The position numbers and the translations under genes are program-made. Shown one piece after another: positions 5,243-6,362 of a DNA stretch of 6,362 nt. Numbering within the stretch: position 1 is the first letter of the stretch; each line of letters starts with the position of its first letter. The notes under the pieces are model-generated. The model made no database searches, was not told where the DNA came from, and was given only the letters and a program-made list of their open reading frames with translations. Source of the DNA: Candidatus Methanophagales archaeon (GTDB lineage Archaea > Halobacteriota > Syntropharchaeia > Alkanophagales > Methanospirareceae); the NCBI GenBank assembly GCA_030617585.1, contig JAUWVD010000076.1:1-6362 (forward strand). Reading direction: 5' to 3'.

Positions 5243-6362
5243 ATGAGTTGTGGAAGTAAAAAGCGGATAGGCATAGCGATCGGCGTTGCATTTACCGTCC
5301 TGGTATTGCTACTTTCAGGAATGGCATCTGCGGAGCGGATAGACATTCCCGCGGATTATGCTACAATACAAAGCGGGCTAGATCATGCGCGTCCTGGCGA
5401 TACAATTTATGTGCATGCCGGGACATATCATGAACGGCCCGTAATATTTACTCCTAACATAACTCTCATAGGTGCGGATGCTATGATAGAAGGAGATGGG
5501 TACGATGTGTGCCTGTACATAAATGCAAGAGGCGTAAAAATAAGCGGATTTGTGGTTCAGAATGGCGAGCGAGGTATCTGGCTCGAAGACTCTGCCTTCT
5601 GTGTAATCGCCAATAACACGGTGTTCAACAATAGAGGAAAAGGAGGTCCAAATCGTATTGTACATGAAGGACATGGTATTGGACTCACATCGTCCTCAAA
5701 TTGCATAATCGCAAATAACACGGTACTTTCTAATTCCGCCTATGGTATTGCGCTTTTTCAAGCCTGTAATAACGTAATAAAAGGGAACAGATGTGACCGA
5801 AATAGGGATTATCAAATTATCCTCGGCACGGATTCCTGTAACAATACAATAACTGAAAATACTTTATTCGGTAGTGTCTACGGGCACGGTATCTATATAT
5901 TTACTCGATCAAACAATAACGTCGTCACAAAGAATGTAATATTCAACAATTCCAATGCCGGTATTAATCTTCTTTCCGCGCATTACAATCTTATATCTGA
6001 TAATATCCTGAAGTCTAATATTATGGGGCTCTGGATCGGTTCTATTTTGTCCGCTTCAAATGGTAACATAATAGCTAACAATACGGTTACTTCAAATCAG
6101 CGGCGTGGGATCGAGGTATCCGGAGACGAGAATGAGATAATAAATAATACCGTGACCGGGAACAAAGAGGGTATTTATATAAGTGAAGGAGCTGGAAATA
6201 TAATTTATCATAACCACTTAAATAACAGAAAGAACGCTTACGATGGTGAGTCGAACATATGGGATAACGGCTATCCATCCGGAGGTAATTACTGGAGCGA
6301 TTATCCGAACCCTGATAATTATTCGGGGCACGAGCAAAATGAGCTTGGAAGTGATGGTATCG
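5243..6362 (+). CDS. Secreted right-handed beta-helix (NosD/CASH-type) repeat protein, 3' end outside window
   Basis: 373 codons are visible with no stop before the window edge. Residues 1-30 are a Sec signal peptide: basic KKR, hydrophobic IGIAIGVAFTVLVLLLSG, and a likely cleavage after ASA at residue 30. The mature start, ERIDIPADYATIQSGLDHA, followed by PGDTIYVHAGTYHE, is the usual opening of parallel beta-helix domains. From about residue 118 to 328 there are about eight rungs of 21-27 residues with the pattern N-x-I-x-x-N-x(4)-N-x(2)-G-I-x-L, typical of NosD/CASH carbohydrate-binding folds. The tail has NIWDNGYPSGGNYWSDYPN, a motif that often closes such domains in methanogen-related archaea. 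Many N-x-S/T sequons (for example ANNTV) suggest surface N-glycosylation. An in-frame TAA at 5228-5230 and no other start make ATG 5243 the start. The ligand is unknown; later S-layer, cohesin/dockerin or PKD domains may follow outside the window. Confidence 0.9.
   Translation, partial: MSCGSKKRIGIAIGVAFTVLVLLLSGMASAERIDIPADYATIQSGLDHARPGDTIYVHAGTYHERPVIFTPNITLIGADAMIEGDGYDVCLYINARGVKISGFVVQNGERGIWLEDSAFCVIANNTVFNNRGKGGPNRIVHEGHGIGLTSSSNCIIANNTVLSNSAYGIALFQACNNVIKGNRCDRNRDYQIILGTDSCNNTITENTLFGSVYGHGIYIFTRSNNNVVTKNVIFNNSNAGINLLSAHYNLISDNILKSNIMGLWIGSILSASNGNIIANNTVTSNQRRGIEVSGDENEIINNTVTGNKEGIYISEGAGNIIYHNHLNNRKNAYDGESNIWDNGYPSGGNYWSDYPNPDNYSGHEQNELGSDGI
5594..6226 (+). repeat. Tandem beta-helix rung repeats in the secreted protein
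   Basis: At protein level about eight degenerate units begin with N-x-I or N-x-x-x: NCIIANNTV, NVIKGNRC, NTITENTL, NVVTKNVI, NLISDNIL, NIIANNTV, NEIINNTV, NIIYHNHL. At DNA level a 17-base block is repeated at 5606-5622 and 5708-5724 with one mismatch (102 bases apart, 34 codons), and in more divergent form at 6071-6087. This points to expansion by duplication of rungs. Confidence 0.7.

Noticed and set aside
5378..5674. 98-codon minus-strand frame opposite the beta-helix gene
   Set aside because: The plus strand encodes a clear signal peptide and beta-helix rungs; the opposite frame has low-complexity Tyr/Ile content only.
1..6362. CRISPR array, tRNA/rRNA genes, transposase or terminal repeats, defence island
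   Set aside because: No regularly spaced direct repeats, RNA-gene signatures or mobile-element proteins were seen; nearly all of the window is ordinary coding sequence.

Overview
The window looks like chromosomal DNA of a euryarchaeon related to methanogens or anaerobic methane/alkane oxidisers. The reasons are a gene for the first committed arylamine step of (tetrahydro)methanopterin synthesis, a GHMP-fold protein typical of archaea that use this C1 carrier; archaeal TATA elements placed for leaderless or near-leaderless transcripts; an archaeal-type COG3199 ATP-NAD kinase homologue; and a secreted NosD-like beta-helix protein with an Asn/Trp/Tyr-rich tail of a kind frequent in methanogen-related genomes. 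The exact lineage cannot be settled by reading alone.

Layout. (1) Positions 1-1176, plus strand: the last 46 codons of a probable threonine synthase, a 15-codon ORF that starts directly after its stop, and the beta-RFAP synthase gene (mptG), whose ATG overlaps the stop of that tiny ORF. (2) Positions 1181-3009, minus strand: a two-gene unit, hemB then argB, joined by an ATGA overlap. It converges on mptG with only 4 bases between the two stop codons. (3) Positions 3010-3123: a 114-base divergent intergenic region with one TATA box per direction and two short palindromes placed where an operator could sit. (4) Positions 3124-4218, plus strand: a COG3199 ATP-NAD/AcoX kinase family gene. (5) Positions 4219-4343: a spacer with a perfect 8-bp inverted repeat and a TATA box set for a leaderless transcript. 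(6) Positions 4344-5141: a 265-residue protein of unknown function with a likely winged-helix N-terminus and a Cys/His cluster. (7) Positions 5142-5242: an AT-rich spacer with a perfect 7-bp hairpin. (8) Positions 5243-6362: a secreted right-handed beta-helix protein, open at the right end of the window.

Most genes are housekeeping biosynthesis: threonine, arginine, tetrapyrrole, methanopterin and possibly NADP. ALA synthesis from glutamyl-tRNA and the N-acetylglutamate route to arginine both draw on glutamate, which is the only evident metabolic link inside the hemB-argB unit. No RNA gene, insertion sequence, CRISPR array or defence system was found. The least understood parts are the 265-residue protein with its upstream palindrome, the micro-ORF bridge before mptG, and the beta-helix protein whose ligand is unknown.
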